Source: Prevotella sp. UBA2725 (lineage in GTDB: Bacteria; Bacteroidota; Bacteroidia; Bacteroidales; Bacteroidaceae). From it: a DNA stretch of 64,000 bases. Made by a program: the position numbers and the translations under genes. The notes beneath the pieces are model-generated. The model made no database searches. It had not been told where the DNA came from and worked only from the letters and a program-made list of their open reading frames with translations. Every line of letters begins with the position of its first letter. The first letter of the stretch is position 1. The DNA is taken from the NCBI GenBank assembly GCA_002353825.1, contig DEKJ01000021.1, positions 3,068 to 67,067 on the forward strand. The letters run 5' to 3'. Below are positions 24,892 through 34,600 of this stretch, one piece after another.

Positions 24892-25440
24892 ATGGCTGAT
24901 TCTAACAAGAAATGGTACGTGATGAGTGCCATCAGTGGTAAGGAGGCTAAGCTTAAGGAGTACATTGAGAACGAGATGAGACACAATAAACTCATCTCGG
25001 ATCGTGTGTCTCAGGTGCTTATCCCCATGGAGAAGCATGCAGTCTCCCGCAATGGCAAAATCGTAGAGAAGGAAAGAATTTCCCTCCCCGGTTATGTTTT
25101 TGTAGAGGCTGATATGACTCCTGACCTTGCTTCTGCGTTACGCTTCATGCCCAATTGTTTGGGTTTCCTCGGTGGTCTGAGCCATCCGAGTGCTGTGCCT
25201 CAGTCACAGATCAACAAGATGTTAGGTGCAACGGAAGAGTCTTCTAAAGAGGCTGTTTCTGAAGTTCCTTATGTTTTGGATGAGACAATCAAGGTGATTG
25301 ATGGTCCGTTCTCTGGGTTCGAGGGTGTCATTGAAGATATCAACACAGAGCGCCACACGTTAAAGGTCATGGTTAAGATCTTCGGTCGTAATACGCCGTT
25401 GGAGCTTAATTATGGGCAAGTTGAAAAAATCGCTGAGTAG
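24892..25440 (+). CDS. nusG: Transcription termination/antitermination protein NusG
   Basis: The protein has 182 residues. The N-terminal NGN domain (KKWYVMSAISGKEAKLKEYI ... LPGYVFVEADM) is followed by a linker and a KOW domain near 130-182 (VIDGPFSGFEGVIEDI). It binds RNA polymerase. The long acidic linker between domains is typical for Bacteroidetes NusG. It lies between secE and rplK as usual. Confidence 0.96.
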   Translation: MADSNKKWYVMSAISGKEAKLKEYIENEMRHNKLISDRVSQVLIPMEKHAVSRNGKIVEKERISLPGYVFVEADMTPDLASALRFMPNCLGFLGGLSHPSAVPQSQINKMLGATEESSKEAVSEVPYVLDETIKVIDGPFSGFEGVIEDINTERHTLKVMVKIFGRNTPLELNYGQVEKIAE

Positions 25441-25496
25441 TTGTTACGGACTGCTTTACGGTTTTATATTTTAATTATTTAGATTTACACAAGAAA

Positions 25497-25940
25497 ATGG
25501 CTAAAGAAGTTGCTGGTTTAATCAAATTGCAGATTAAGGGCGGAGCAGCAAATCCCTCACCACCAGTAGGCCCTGCACTGGGTTCTAAGGGTATCAACAT
25601 CATGGGATTCTGCAAAGAGTTCAATGCCCGTACCCAGGACAAGGCTGGCAAGGTGTTACCTGTGGTCATCACATACTACACCGATAAGTCTTTCAGCTTC
25701 GTTATCAAGACTCCTCCTGCTGCTGTTCAGCTGAAGGAAGCCGCTAAGGTTAAGAGCGGTTCCGGTGAGCCTAACCGTAAGAAAGTCGCTACTGTGACTT
25801 GGGATCAGGTGAAGGCTATCGCTGAGGACAAGATGGCTGACCTTAACTGCTTCACTGTTGAGAGCGCAATGAGACTCGTTGCAGGTACTGCACGAAGCAT
25901 GGGTATCAACGTTTCCGGGGAATTTCCTCAGAGCAAGTAA
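25497..25940 (+). CDS. rplK: 50S ribosomal protein L11
   Basis: The protein has 147 residues, starting AKEVAGLIKLQIKGGAANP with the SPPVGPALGSKGINIMGFCK signature, and a C-terminal rRNA-binding domain ending ARSMGINVSGE. It forms the GTPase-associated centre with L10/L12. It is followed by rplA with 25 bp between. Confidence 0.97.
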   Translation: MAKEVAGLIKLQIKGGAANPSPPVGPALGSKGINIMGFCKEFNARTQDKAGKVLPVVITYYTDKSFSFVIKTPPAAVQLKEAAKVKSGSGEPNRKKVATVTWDQVKAIAEDKMADLNCFTVESAMRLVAGTARSMGINVSGEFPQSK

Positions 25941-25965
25941 ACAAACTTCAATTTGATTAAGTAAA

Positions 25966-26661
25966 ATGAGTAAACTGACAAAGAATCAGAAATCAGTAGC
26001 TGATAAGGTTGAAGTAGGAAAGGCATACTCTCTGAAAGAGGCTTCCGAGCTTGTCAAGGAGATCACAACGACTAAGTTCGACGCTTCTCTCGATATTGAT
26101 GTGCGTCTTGGCGTGGATCCCCGTAAGGCTAACCAGATGGTTCGTGGCGTTGTGTCACTGCCTAACGGTACCGGTAAGGTGACTCGTGTGCTTGCTCTCT
26201 GCACTCCTGATCAGGAAGAGGCTGCTAAAGCAGCTGGTGCTGATTATGTTGGTCTCGACGAATATGTTGAGAAGATTAAGGGCGGTTGGACAGATGTAGA
26301 TGTTATCATCACTATGCCTTCCTGCATGGGTAAGGTAGGACCTTTGGGTCGTGTCCTCGGTCCTCGTGGTTTGATGCCTAACCCCAAGAGCGGTACTGTG
26401 ACAATGGATATTGCCAAGGCCGTGAAAGAGGTCAAGCAAGGTAAGATCGACTTCAAGGTTGACAAGGCTGGTATTATTCATACTTCTATCGGTAAGATCT
26501 CTATGACCGCCGATCAGATCTATGGCAATGCCAAGGAGTTCTTGAATACTGTTATCCGTCTCAAGCCTGCTGCTGCTAAGGGTACATATATTAAGAGTAT
26601 CTTCCTTTCAAGTACGATGAGTAAGGGTATCAAGATTGATCCCAAATCTCTCGACATTTAA
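25966..26661 (+). CDS. rplA: 50S ribosomal protein L1
   Basis: The protein has 231 residues. The signature IMPSCMGKVGPLGRVLGPRG-type loop lies near 118-136, together with GTVTMDIAKAV. It forms the L1 stalk. In other bacteria L1 also represses its own operon by binding the mRNA; no copy of that site was worked out here. Confidence 0.97.
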   Translation: MSKLTKNQKSVADKVEVGKAYSLKEASELVKEITTTKFDASLDIDVRLGVDPRKANQMVRGVVSLPNGTGKVTRVLALCTPDQEEAAKAAGADYVGLDEYVEKIKGGWTDVDVIITMPSCMGKVGPLGRVLGPRGLMPNPKSGTVTMDIAKAVKEVKQGKIDFKVDKAGIIHTSIGKISMTADQIYGNAKEFLNTVIRLKPAAAKGTYIKSIFLSSTMSKGIKIDPKSLDI

Positions 26662-26680
26662 CTTTTAATAGTTTGGTAAA

Positions 26681-27205
26681 ATGAAGAAAGAACAAAAAGA
26701 TACTATCATTGTAGAACTTGGCAAGAAGCTGGCAGAGTATCCCCACTTCTATCTCATTGATGTCACGGGTATGGACGCAGAGGCTACCTCTGACTTCCGC
26801 CGTAAGTGCTTCAAGAACGAGATTAAGATGGTCGTTGTGAAGAACAAGCTTCTCCATAAGGCTTTCGAGAGTGCGGACATCGACTACTCCGAGCTTTACG
26901 GAACACTGAAGGGCAGTACCGCTGTGCTGTTCGCTCAGACAGCAAATGTTCCTGCTAAGCTGCTGAAGGATAAAGCAATCAAAGAGGCTGGCGTTCCTTC
27001 TCTGAAGGCCGCTTATGCTGAGGAAGGCTTCTATGTAGGTGCTGACAAGCTTGATGAGCTTGCTGCTATCAAGAGCAAGAGCGAGGTTATCGCTGAGATC
27101 GTTGCTCTGTTGCAGTCACCTGCGAAGAATGTCGTATCTGCTCTGCAGTCAGGCGCTAACACCATCCATGGTGTGCTTAAGACTTTAGGCGAGCGTCCTG
27201 AATAA
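26681..27205 (+). CDS. rplJ: 50S ribosomal protein L10
   Basis: The protein has 174 residues. The N-terminal RNA-binding part contains FRRKCFKNEIKMVVVKNKLL and the C-terminal helix (about 140-170) carries L7/L12 dimers. It is the base of the ribosomal stalk. An 86-bp gap separates it from rplL. Confidence 0.96.
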   Translation: MKKEQKDTIIVELGKKLAEYPHFYLIDVTGMDAEATSDFRRKCFKNEIKMVVVKNKLLHKAFESADIDYSELYGTLKGSTAVLFAQTANVPAKLLKDKAIKEAGVPSLKAAYAEEGFYVGADKLDELAAIKSKSEVIAEIVALLQSPAKNVVSALQSGANTIHGVLKTLGERPE

Positions 27206-27291
27206 GGTTCGAGACATTTAAACATATCATTGTCTTCGATACTATAAAGTCGAATCAACAAACAACAAGAATAATTAAAAAAGAGAATAAA

Positions 27292-27669
27292 ATGGCAGAC
27301 GTAAAAGCTATTGCAGAAGAGTTGGTAAACCTTACTGTTAAGGAAGTTAATGAGTTGGCTCAGGTCCTCAAGGACGAGTACGGAATTGAGCCTGCAGCTG
27401 CAGCTGTTGCTGTAGCTGCTGGTCCCGCAGCTGGCGGTGAGGCCGCAGCTGAGGAGAAGACAAGCTTCGATGTTGTTCTGACTGATGTTGGTGCTACAAA
27501 GCTCCAGGTCGTTAAGGCCGTTAAGGAGGCTTGTGGTCTCGGTCTGAAGGACGCTAAGACTCTCGTTGAGAGCGCTCCTGCTACCATCAAGGAAGGCCTG
27601 TCTAAGGACGAGGCTGAGAACCTTAAGAAGGCCATCGAGGCTGCTGGTGCTAAGGTTGAGCTCAAGTAA
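27292..27669 (+). CDS. rplL: 50S ribosomal protein L7/L12
   Basis: The protein has 125 residues: an N-terminal dimer domain (1-32), an alanine/glycine-rich hinge (AAAAVAVAAGPAAGGEAAAEE) and the factor-binding domain with KLQVVKAVKEACGLGLKDAK. It recruits translation factors. It is followed by a hairpin at 27736-27777 before rpoB. Confidence 0.97.
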   Translation: MADVKAIAEELVNLTVKEVNELAQVLKDEYGIEPAAAAVAVAAGPAAGGEAAAEEKTSFDVVLTDVGATKLQVVKAVKEACGLGLKDAKTLVESAPATIKEGLSKDEAENLKKAIEAAGAKVELK

Positions 27670-27735
27670 TCTGAGATTACTTCCTTTGGTCTCTGCCTGT
27701 TAAGAGACAGAGATCTACAATTTAGTATAAATTAT

Positions 27736-27777
27736 AAAAGGTTAGGATTCACCAAGTAGGTGAGTTCTAACCCTTTT
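27736..27777 (+). terminator. Hairpin between rplL and rpoB (partial terminator or attenuator)
   Basis: The arms 27736-27753 and 27759-27777 (AAAAGGTTAGGATTCACC / GGTGAGTTCTAACCCTTTT) pair with one bulge and one mismatch around a 5-base loop, ending in TTTT. Full termination would silence rpoB, so partial read-through is expected. Confidence 0.7.
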
Positions 27778-27791
27778 GTATCTTACCATTT

Positions 27792-30700
27792 ATGTCACAA
27801 GTCGTTAACAACAGAATCAATTTCGCAAGCGTACCTAATCCGTACCCATTCCCGGATTTCTTGGACGTGCAGCTGAAGTCGTTCCGCGATTTCCTTCAGC
27901 TTGACACGCCTCCTGAGGAGCGTAAGAACGACGGTCTGTACAAGGTGTTCGCAGAGAACTTCCCGATCACAGACACGCGCAATAATTTCGTGCTCGAGTT
28001 CCTCGACTATTATATCGATCCGCCCCGTTATTCCATCGATGAATGCCTTGAGAGAGGTCTGACCTATAGTGTCCCCTTGAAGGCTAAGATGAAGCTTTAT
28101 TGCACTGATCCGGATCATGAGGACTTTGGTACGTTCATTCAGGATGTGTTCCTAGGAACGATTCCTTACATGACAGATAATGGTACTTTTGTCATCAATG
28201 GTGCTGAGCGCGTTGTTGTGGCACAGTTGCACCGTTCTCCTGGCGTGTTCTTCGGTCAGGGCGTGCATGCTAACGGTACCACGCTTTACAGTGCTCGTAT
28301 CATTCCTTTCAAGGGTTCTTGGATTGAGTTTGCAACTGATATCAACAATGTCATGTTTGCATACATCGATCGTAAGAAGAAGTTGCCTGTTACAACCCTT
28401 CTCCGTGCTATCGGTTACGAGAGCGATAAGGATATCCTTCAGATCTTTGACCTCGCTGAGGAGATAGAGGTTTCTCCGAAGCATCGACGCGACCTTATCG
28501 GTAAGAAACTCGCTGCACGTGTGCTGAAGAGCTGGAACGAGGACTTCGTCGATGAGGATACGGGTGAGGTTGTTACCGTTCCCCGTAATGAGGTTATCCT
28601 CGAGCGTGAGACAGAGATCACAGAGGATAATATCGATGCTATCTTCGATTCTGGTGTACAGTCAGTGCTTGTCCACAAGGATGAGGAGGCTGCAAGCCGT
28701 TACGAGATTATCTTCAATACGCTTGCTAAGGATCCTTCCAACAATGAGATTGAGGCTGTGCGTTACATCTATCGTCAGCTGCGTAATGCTGACCCTGCTG
28801 ATGACGCCAGCGCACGTGAGGTCTTCCAGAACTTGTTCTTCTCTGACAAGCGTTATGACCTCGGCGATGTAGGCCGCTATCGTATCAACAAGAAGCTCGG
28901 CCTCGACATCGACCCTGATGTGCGTGTCCTCACGAAAGAAGATATTATTGAGATCATCAAGTATCTCATCAAGCTGATCAACAGCAATGCTTCGGTGGAT
29001 GATATCGACCACCTGAGCAACCGTCGCGTTCGCACGGTAGGCGAGCAGCTCGCCAACCAGTTCTCCATTGGCCTGGCCCGTATGAGCCGTACGATCCGTG
29101 AGCGTATGAACGTGCGTGACAACGAGGTCTTCACTCCGACAGACCTTATCAATGCAAAGACTATTTCAAGCGTCATCAACTCGTTCTTCGGTACCAACCC
29201 GTTGAGCCAGTTCATGGACCAGACGAACCCGTTGGCTGAGGTTACGCACAAGCGTCGTCTCTCTGCACTGGGTCCTGGCGGTCTGTCTCGTGAGCGTGCC
29301 GGCTTCGAGGTGCGTGACGTACACTATACTCACTACGGTCGTCTCTGTCCTATTGAGTCGCCTGAAGGTCCTAACATCGGACTTATCTCTTCGCTCTGTA
29401 CCTATGCTACGATCAATGAGCTCGGCTTCATTGCTACTCCGTATCGTAAGGTGGAGAATGGTAAGGTGGATCTCGACAACAACGATGTCGTCTATCTCAC
29501 TGCCGAGGAAGAGGATGGCAAGCTCATCGCTCAGGGTAATGCACCGCTTAATCCTGATGGCACCTTCAAGCGTGACGTTGTCCACTGCCGTCTGGCAGCC
29601 GACTTCCCTGTTGTCACGCCTGAGAATGTGAGCCTCATGGATGTGTCACCGCAGCAGATCGCATCTGTTTCTGCAAGTCTTATCCCGTTCTTGGAGCATG
29701 ATGATGGCCACCGTGCACTGATGGGATGTAACATGATGCGTCAGGCTGTGCCTCTGCTTCACAACGATGCTCCTATCGTGGGTACCGGTCTTGAGAAGCA
29801 GGTCTGCGAGGATTCTCGCACAATGATCACAGCTGAGGGCGACGGTGTCATCGACTATGTAGATGCCACTACAATCCGTATTCTCTATGACCGTACCGAG
29901 GACGATGAGTTCGTAAGCTTTGAGCCTGCACTCAAGGAATACCGCATTCCTAAGTTCCGTCGTACGAACCAGAATATGACCATTGACCTTCGTCCTATCT
30001 GTAACAAAGGTCAGCGCGTGAAGAAAGGCGATATCCTGACAGAGGGCTACGCTACTGAGAACGGTGAGCTCGCCCTGGGTCGTAACCTCCTTGTGGCTTA
30101 TATGCCGTGGAAGGGTTACAACTATGAGGATGCCGTCGTGATCTCCGAGCGTATGGTCCGTGAGGATATCCTTACTTCCGTCCACGTGGATGAGTATTCA
30201 CTCGACGTACGTGAGACAAAGCGCGGTATGGAGGTCTTCACCAATGATATTCCTAACGTCAGTGAGGAAGCTACGAAGGATCTCGACGACAACGGTATCA
30301 TCCGTGTCGGTGCCCGTGTGGAGCCCGGTGACATCATGATCGGTAAGATCTCGCCTAAGGGTGAGAGCGATCCTTCTCCTGAGGAGAAGCTGCTCCGTGC
30401 TATCTTCGGTGACAAGGCCGGAGACGTGAAAGATTCTTCACTGAAAGCCAATCCTTCTCTGAGTGGTGTTGTCATCGACAAGAAACTCTTCTCTCGTGCT
30501 ATCAAGACACGTGAGTCGAAGAAGCGCGATAAGGTCACGCTGCAGAAGATCGATGAGGAGTATGAGGCAAAGCAGGACGAGCTGAAGAACATGCTCGTCG
30601 ACAAGCTCATGCAGCTCACCGAGGACAAGGTCTCTCAGGGTGTGAAGGATTATACTGGTGCTGAGATTATCACCAAGGGCAGTAAGTTCACGGTCGCAGC

Positions 30701-31601
30701 GCTGAAGAACCTCGAGTACGATGGCGTACAGAGCAACGACTGGACCGACGATGATCATACCAATGGCCTTATCCGCCGCCTCATTGTCAACTACATGCGT
30801 AAATCGAAGCAGATGGATGCAGAGCTGAGCCGCCGCAAGTTCGCCATCACGATCGGTGACGATCTGCCTTCAGGCGTGCTGAAGATGGCTAAGGTTTACA
30901 TCGCTAAGAAACGTAAGATCCAGGTCGGTGATAAGCTTGCCGGTCGTCATGGTAACAAGGGTATCGTTTCTAAGATCGTGCGTGCTGAGGACATGCCGTT
31001 CCTTGCTGATGGTCGTCCTGTAGACCTCGTGCTGAACCCGATGGGTGTGCCTTCTCGTATGAACCTCGGTCAGATCTTCGAGGCTATTCTCGGTGCAGCC
31101 GGTAAGAAGCTCGGTGTGCGTTTCGCTACGCCTATCTTCGATGGTGCTAAGCTCGATGACCTGAAGGAGTGGACCGACAAGGCTGGTCTGCCTAATCTCT
31201 GTTCTACAACAGTATATGACGGTGAGACTGGTGAGCCTTTCGACCAGAAGGCTACTGTGGGTATCACATACTTCCTGAAGCTCGGACACATGGTTGAGGA
31301 TAAGATGCACGCCCGTTCAATCGGTCCGTACAGCTTGATCACTCAGCAGCCGCTCGGTGGTAAGGCTCAGTTCGGTGGCCAGCGTTTCGGAGAGATGGAG
31401 GTCTGGGCTCTCGAAGGTTTCGGAGCCAGCCACGTACTGCAGGAGATGCTTACCATCAAGAGTGATGATGTCAATGGCCGTTCTAAGGCTTACGAGGCTA
31501 TCGTCAAGGGCGATCCGATGCCGGCAGCCGGTATTCCTGAGTCACTCAACGTGCTGCTTCATGAGCTGCGCGGCTTAGGATTGAGCATGAAGATGGAGTA
31601 A
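27792..31601 (+). CDS. rpoB: RNA polymerase subunit beta
   Basis: The protein has 1269 residues and is complete. The rifampicin-binding region starts near residue 470 (PLSQFMDQTNPLAEVTHKRR, then LSALGPGGL); the aspartate, histidine and serine most often changed in resistant strains are the wild-type residues. The C-terminus has the usual switch and clamp motifs (GGKAQFGGQRFGEMEVWALE). It lies 28 bp before rpoC and 122 bp after rplL. Codon use is strongly biased, as for other core genes. Confidence 0.98.
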   Translation: MSQVVNNRINFASVPNPYPFPDFLDVQLKSFRDFLQLDTPPEERKNDGLYKVFAENFPITDTRNNFVLEFLDYYIDPPRYSIDECLERGLTYSVPLKAKMKLYCTDPDHEDFGTFIQDVFLGTIPYMTDNGTFVINGAERVVVAQLHRSPGVFFGQGVHANGTTLYSARIIPFKGSWIEFATDINNVMFAYIDRKKKLPVTTLLRAIGYESDKDILQIFDLAEEIEVSPKHRRDLIGKKLAARVLKSWNEDFVDEDTGEVVTVPRNEVILERETEITEDNIDAIFDSGVQSVLVHKDEEAASRYEIIFNTLAKDPSNNEIEAVRYIYRQLRNADPADDASAREVFQNLFFSDKRYDLGDVGRYRINKKLGLDIDPDVRVLTKEDIIEIIKYLIKLINSNASVDDIDHLSNRRVRTVGEQLANQFSIGLARMSRTIRERMNVRDNEVFTPTDLINAKTISSVINSFFGTNPLSQFMDQTNPLAEVTHKRRLSALGPGGLSRERAGFEVRDVHYTHYGRLCPIESPEGPNIGLISSLCTYATINELGFIATPYRKVENGKVDLDNNDVVYLTAEEEDGKLIAQGNAPLNPDGTFKRDVVHCRLAADFPVVTPENVSLMDVSPQQIASVSASLIPFLEHDDGHRALMGCNMMRQAVPLLHNDAPIVGTGLEKQVCEDSRTMITAEGDGVIDYVDATTIRILYDRTEDDEFVSFEPALKEYRIPKFRRTNQNMTIDLRPICNKGQRVKKGDILTEGYATENGELALGRNLLVAYMPWKGYNYEDAVVISERMVREDILTSVHVDEYSLDVRETKRGMEVFTNDIPNVSEEATKDLDDNGIIRVGARVEPGDIMIGKISPKGESDPSPEEKLLRAIFGDKAGDVKDSSLKANPSLSGVVIDKKLFSRAIKTRESKKRDKVTLQKIDEEYEAKQDELKNMLVDKLMQLTEDKVSQGVKDYTGAEIITKGSKFTVAALKNLEYDGVQSNDWTDDDHTNGLIRRLIVNYMRKSKQMDAELSRRKFAITIGDDLPSGVLKMAKVYIAKKRKIQVGDKLAGRHGNKGIVSKIVRAEDMPFLADGRPVDLVLNPMGVPSRMNLGQIFEAILGAAGKKLGVRFATPIFDGAKLDDLKEWTDKAGLPNLCSTTVYDGETGEPFDQKATVGITYFLKLGHMVEDKMHARSIGPYSLITQQPLGGKAQFGGQRFGEMEVWALEGFGASHVLQEMLTIKSDDVNGRSKAYEAIVKGDPMPAAGIPESLNVLLHELRGLGLSMKME

Positions 31602-31629
31602 GATTAGATAGAAATAATAAAGAAAGAAT

Positions 31630-34600
31630 ATGGCTTTCAAAAAAGATACAAAGGTAAAGACCAATTTCACGAAGATTACCATTAGTCTCGCTTCACCTGA
31701 GGAGATTAAGGAAAATTCGTATGGTGAGGTCACCAAGCCGGAGACCATCAACTACCGTACCTACAAGCCTGAGCGCGACGGCTTGTTCTGCGAGCGCATC
31801 TTCGGTCCTACAAAAGACTATGAGTGCGCCTGCGGAAAATACAAGCGTATCCGCTATAAGGGCATCGTCTGCGACCGCTGCGGTGTGGAGGTGACAGAGA
31901 AGAAAGTACGTCGTGAGCGTGAGGGACACATTGAGCTCGTTGTGCCTGTAGCTCACATCTGGTACTTCCGTTCACTTCCTAACAAGATCGGCTATCTGCT
32001 CGGCATGCCGACAAAGAACCTCGATGCCGTCATCTATTACGAGAAGTACATCGTCATCCAGCCGGGGCGTCTCGCTGGTGCGAAGGATGCTGAGGGTGTA
32101 GAGGATCTCAATGGTTCTCATAAGATGGACCTCCTCACAGAGGATGAGTACATCGACATCGTCGACAACCGCCTTGATGAGAACAATGATCTTCTCGATG
32201 ACAGCGATCCTAACAAGTTCATCGCCAAGATGGGTGCCGAGGCTATCCTCGACCTCCTTCATGAGCTCTCTGAGCCTGATGAGAAGGGTGTGACGGGTCT
32301 TGATAAGCTGAGCTATGAGCTCCGTGACCGTGCCAGCAACGACTCTTCGCAGATGCGTAAGACTGAGGCTCTGAAGCGTCTGCAGGTTGTGGAGGCTTTC
32401 CGTAGCTCTAAGGATGTGAACAAGCCGGAGTGGATGATCATGAAGATCATTCCTGTCATCCCGCCAGATCTTCGCCCGCTCGTTCCTTTGGATGGTGGCC
32501 GTTTCGCTACCTCCGATCTGAACGACCTCTATCGTCGTGTCATCATTCGTAACAATCGTCTGAAGCGACTCATCGAGATCAAAGCTCCTGAGGTGATCCT
32601 CCGTAACGAGAAGCGTATGCTGCAGGAAGCTGTCGACTCTCTCTTCGACAACAGCCGTAAGTCAAGTGCCGTGAAGAGTGAGAGCAACCGTCCGCTGAAG
32701 TCACTCAGCGACTCTCTGAAAGGTAAGCAGGGCCGCTTCCGTCAGAACCTTCTCGGTAAGCGTGTCGACTACTCTGCTCGTTCGGTGATCGTCGTCGGTC
32801 CTGAGCTGAAGATGGGTGAGTGTGGCCTGCCGAAACTCATGGCAGCCGAGCTCTATAAGCCGTTCATCATCCGTAAGCTCATCGAGCGCGGTATCGTGAA
32901 GACCGTGAAGAGCGCTAAGCGTATCGTTGACCGCCGTGAGCCCGTCATCTGGGATATCCTTGAGAACGTGATGAAGGGTCACCCCGTGCTTCTGAACCGT
33001 GCTCCTACGCTGCACCGTCTGTCTGTCCTAGCCTTCCAGCCGAAGCTGATCGAGGGTAAGGCCATTCAGCTGCACCCGCTGGCTTGTACGCCGTTCAATG
33101 CTGACTTCGATGGTGACCAGATGGCTGTGCACCTCCCGTTGAGCAATGAGGCAGTGCTTGAGGCACAGATCCTGATGCTTCAGAGCCATAACATTCTGAA
33201 CCCTGCCAATGGCGCCCCTGTCACCGTTCCTTCACAGGATATGGTGCTTGGACTTTACTATATCACCAAGATCCGTCCGGGAGCAAAGGGCGAAGGCCTG
33301 AAGTTCTACGGTCCGGAAGAGGCTATTATCGCCTTCAACGAGAAGCGTTGTGAGGAGCACGCACTCGTGAAGTGTATCGTCGATGATATCGATGAGCAAG
33401 GCCGTCCTATCAAGCACATGGTAGAGACTTCTGTCGGTCGTATCATTGTCAACGAGATTATTCCGAAGGAGCTCGGCTTCTTCAATGGCATCATCTCCAA
33501 GAAGTCACTGCGTAACCTTATCTCTGCCGTTATTAAGAAGGTTGGTATGGCTCGTGCTTGTACCTTCCTTGACGGTATCAAGAACCTCGGTTATAAGATG
33601 TCTTACCTCGCTGGTCTCTCATTCAACCTCGACGACATCATCGTGCCGCCAGAGAAGGCTGAGATCGTGAAGAAAGGACAGGACGAGGTTGATGAGGTGC
33701 AGGCTAACTTCGATATGGGTCTTATCACAGATAAGGAACGTTACAACCAGGTCATCGATGCCTGGACACACGTCAACGACAACCTGAAGAAGGCCGTGAT
33801 GAAGCACATGACCGAGGCCGACCAAGGCTTCAACGCTGTGTTCATGATGCTTGATTCCGGTGCCCGTGGTAGTGCCGACCAGATCGCACAGCTCGCTGGT
33901 ATGCGTGGTCTGATGGCCAAGCCGCAGAAAGCCGGTGCAGAGGGTAACTCCATCATTGAGAACCCTATCCTGAACAACCTGAAGGAGGGTATGTCTGTGC
34001 AGGAGTACTTCATTGCTTCTCACGGTGCCCGTAAGGGTCTTGCTGATACCGCTATGAAGACGGCTGATGCCGGATATCTGACGCGTCGTCTCGTCGATGT
34101 GTCTCACGATGTCATCATCACTGAGGAAGACTGTGGTACACTGCGTGGTCTTGAGTGCCGTGCTCTGAAGGATGGCGATGATGTCATCTCCACACTTGCT
34201 GAGCGTATCCTTGGTCGTGTGTCTGTCCACGATGTCGTCAATCCTCATACCAATGAGATTATTGTCCAGGCTGGTGATGAGATCACCGAGGACAAGGCTG
34301 ACGCTATCGAGAAGGCTGGTATCGAGATGGTTGAGATCCGTTCCGTGCTGACCTGTGAGAGCAAGAAGGGCGTATGCCGTAAGTGCTACGGCCGTAACCT
34401 TGCTACCTCGAAGATGGTACAGCTCGGTGAGGCTGTCGGCGTCATCGCTGCACAGGCTATCGGTGAGCCGGGTACACAGCTGACGCTCCGTACCTTCCAC
34501 TCCGGTGGTGTGGCTGAGAACGCTGCTGCTAACGCAAGTATCACATCTAAATATGAGGCTAAACTGAAGTTCGACGGTCTGCGTACCGTACCGTTCGTTG

